A stretch of 55,988 nucleotides of DNA from Microbacterium sp. A20. Lineage in GTDB: Bacteria; Actinomycetota; Actinomycetes; Actinomycetales; Microbacteriaceae. Shown here in pieces: positions 55,882 through 55,988 of the stretch. The position numbers were made by a program, and so were the translations under genes. The notes below the pieces were generated by a model. The model was not told where the DNA came from. It saw only the letters and a program-made list of their open reading frames with translations, and ran no database searches. The number at the start of each line of letters is the position of its first letter. The first letter of the stretch is position 1. The stretch lies in contig NZ_SSDF01000067.1 of the NCBI RefSeq assembly GCF_004794515.1, positions 1 to 55,988 of the forward strand, given 5' to 3'.

Positions 55882-55988
55882 ATGACCGACACCTCCCCCT
55901 CCCCGTCGAACCCCGACGAGCCCTCACCGCTCTTCCCCGACGAGCCGCTCGCCCCGAACCCGGAAGAGCCGCTCGCCCCGAACCCGGA
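55882..55988 (+). CDS. Partial gene coding a Pro/Glu-rich tandem-repeat protein
   Basis: Cut by the window edge after 35 codons. The protein reads TDTSPSPSNPDEPSPLFPDEPLAPNPEEP and so on, in which EPLAPNPE is repeated from a 24-bp tandem unit (55942-55965 and 55966-55988). No signal peptide is visible in this start. An acidic, Pro-rich linker or cytoplasmic repeat domain is likely; the rest is unknown. Divergent from tadA. Confidence 0.7.
   Translation, partial: MTDTSPSPSNPDEPSPLFPDEPLAPNPEEPLAPNP
55942..55988 (+). repeat. 24-bp in-frame tandem repeat
   Basis: Unit GAGCCGCTCGCCCCGAACCCG plus GAA (24 bp), one full copy and 23 bases of a second, identical as far as seen. It codes for EPLAPNPE. 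The array continues beyond the edge, so copy number is unknown. Confidence 0.85.

Overview
This window is a 56 kb stretch of a very G+C-rich actinobacterial chromosome. The gene content and order fit the Microbacteriaceae, most likely Microbacterium or a close relative. Supporting signs are the order infC-rpmI-rplT-trmH, pheST, argCJBDFH, tyrS; a PriA-type HisA; LexA beside a LysM protein; ftsEX-smpB-prfB; a Tad pilus locus; and many promoters with a TAnnnT -10 box about 6 bases from an ATG or GTG, the usual layout of leaderless actinobacterial transcripts. No phage, insertion sequence, CRISPR array, tRNA or rRNA gene was seen.

Layout. 1-397 has no gene. It holds a strong promoter pointing off the left edge, probably for an rRNA operon outside the window. 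398-6088 carries a CoA transferase, a DUF4184 membrane protein, tyrS, an aldo/keto reductase divergent from its MerR-type regulator, and (to 6729) a SatD-family operon; a DUF1349 gene follows. 7409-8549 is a compact unit of uncertain nature: an AbiEi-HTH/DUF559 nuclease-like gene bracketed by two matching 81-82 bp arrays, each made of four 15-bp repeats in a fixed inverted layout. 8558-15236 is the arginine operon argCJBDFH (minus strand). 15477-18550 is a thiamine operon under a TPP riboswitch: thiM, then one gene fusing ThiE, ThiD and TenA. An epimerase-like gene and a MazF/RHH toxin-antitoxin pair come next. 20214-23764 is pheST. 23807-27145 is a glutamate-type ABC importer (gluABCD). 27402-30412 is a response regulator, histidine kinase and TAXI-type binding lipoprotein operon with no permease. 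30448-32656 is infC-rpmI-rplT-trmH, with infC starting at ATC. 32911-37724 holds a DUF1844 gene, a lipoprotein, an SseB-like gene and hisC-hisB-hisH-priA. 37782-41014 has a LysM protein divergent from lexA, then an S9 peptidase. 41025-43597 is ftsE-ftsX-smpB. 43782-45789 holds two tandem DUF2510 membrane proteins, and prfB (45842-46951) lies beyond a strong bidirectional terminator. 47031-51238 has MFS and NUDIX genes, then a glycosyltransferase, an EEP-family hydrolase and a membrane protein. 51251-55702 is a minus-strand Tad pilus operon. The right edge cuts a gene coding for Pro/Glu-rich repeats.

How it fits together. Several blocks are translationally coupled operons with ATGA, GTGA or TGATG junctions (arg, his, glu, thi, Tad, satD, ftsEX). 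From general knowledge of actinobacterial gene order, infC to trmH, pheST, argC to argH and tyrS form an old conserved backbone. Here three cassettes sit between its parts: two-component/TAXI/glu, toxin-antitoxin/epimerase/thi, and the repeat-bracketed DUF559 unit with satD and merR. The argG and argR genes often found between argF and argH are absent.

The strongest candidate for something undescribed is the DUF559 gene with its two four-site repeat arrays (7409-8549).
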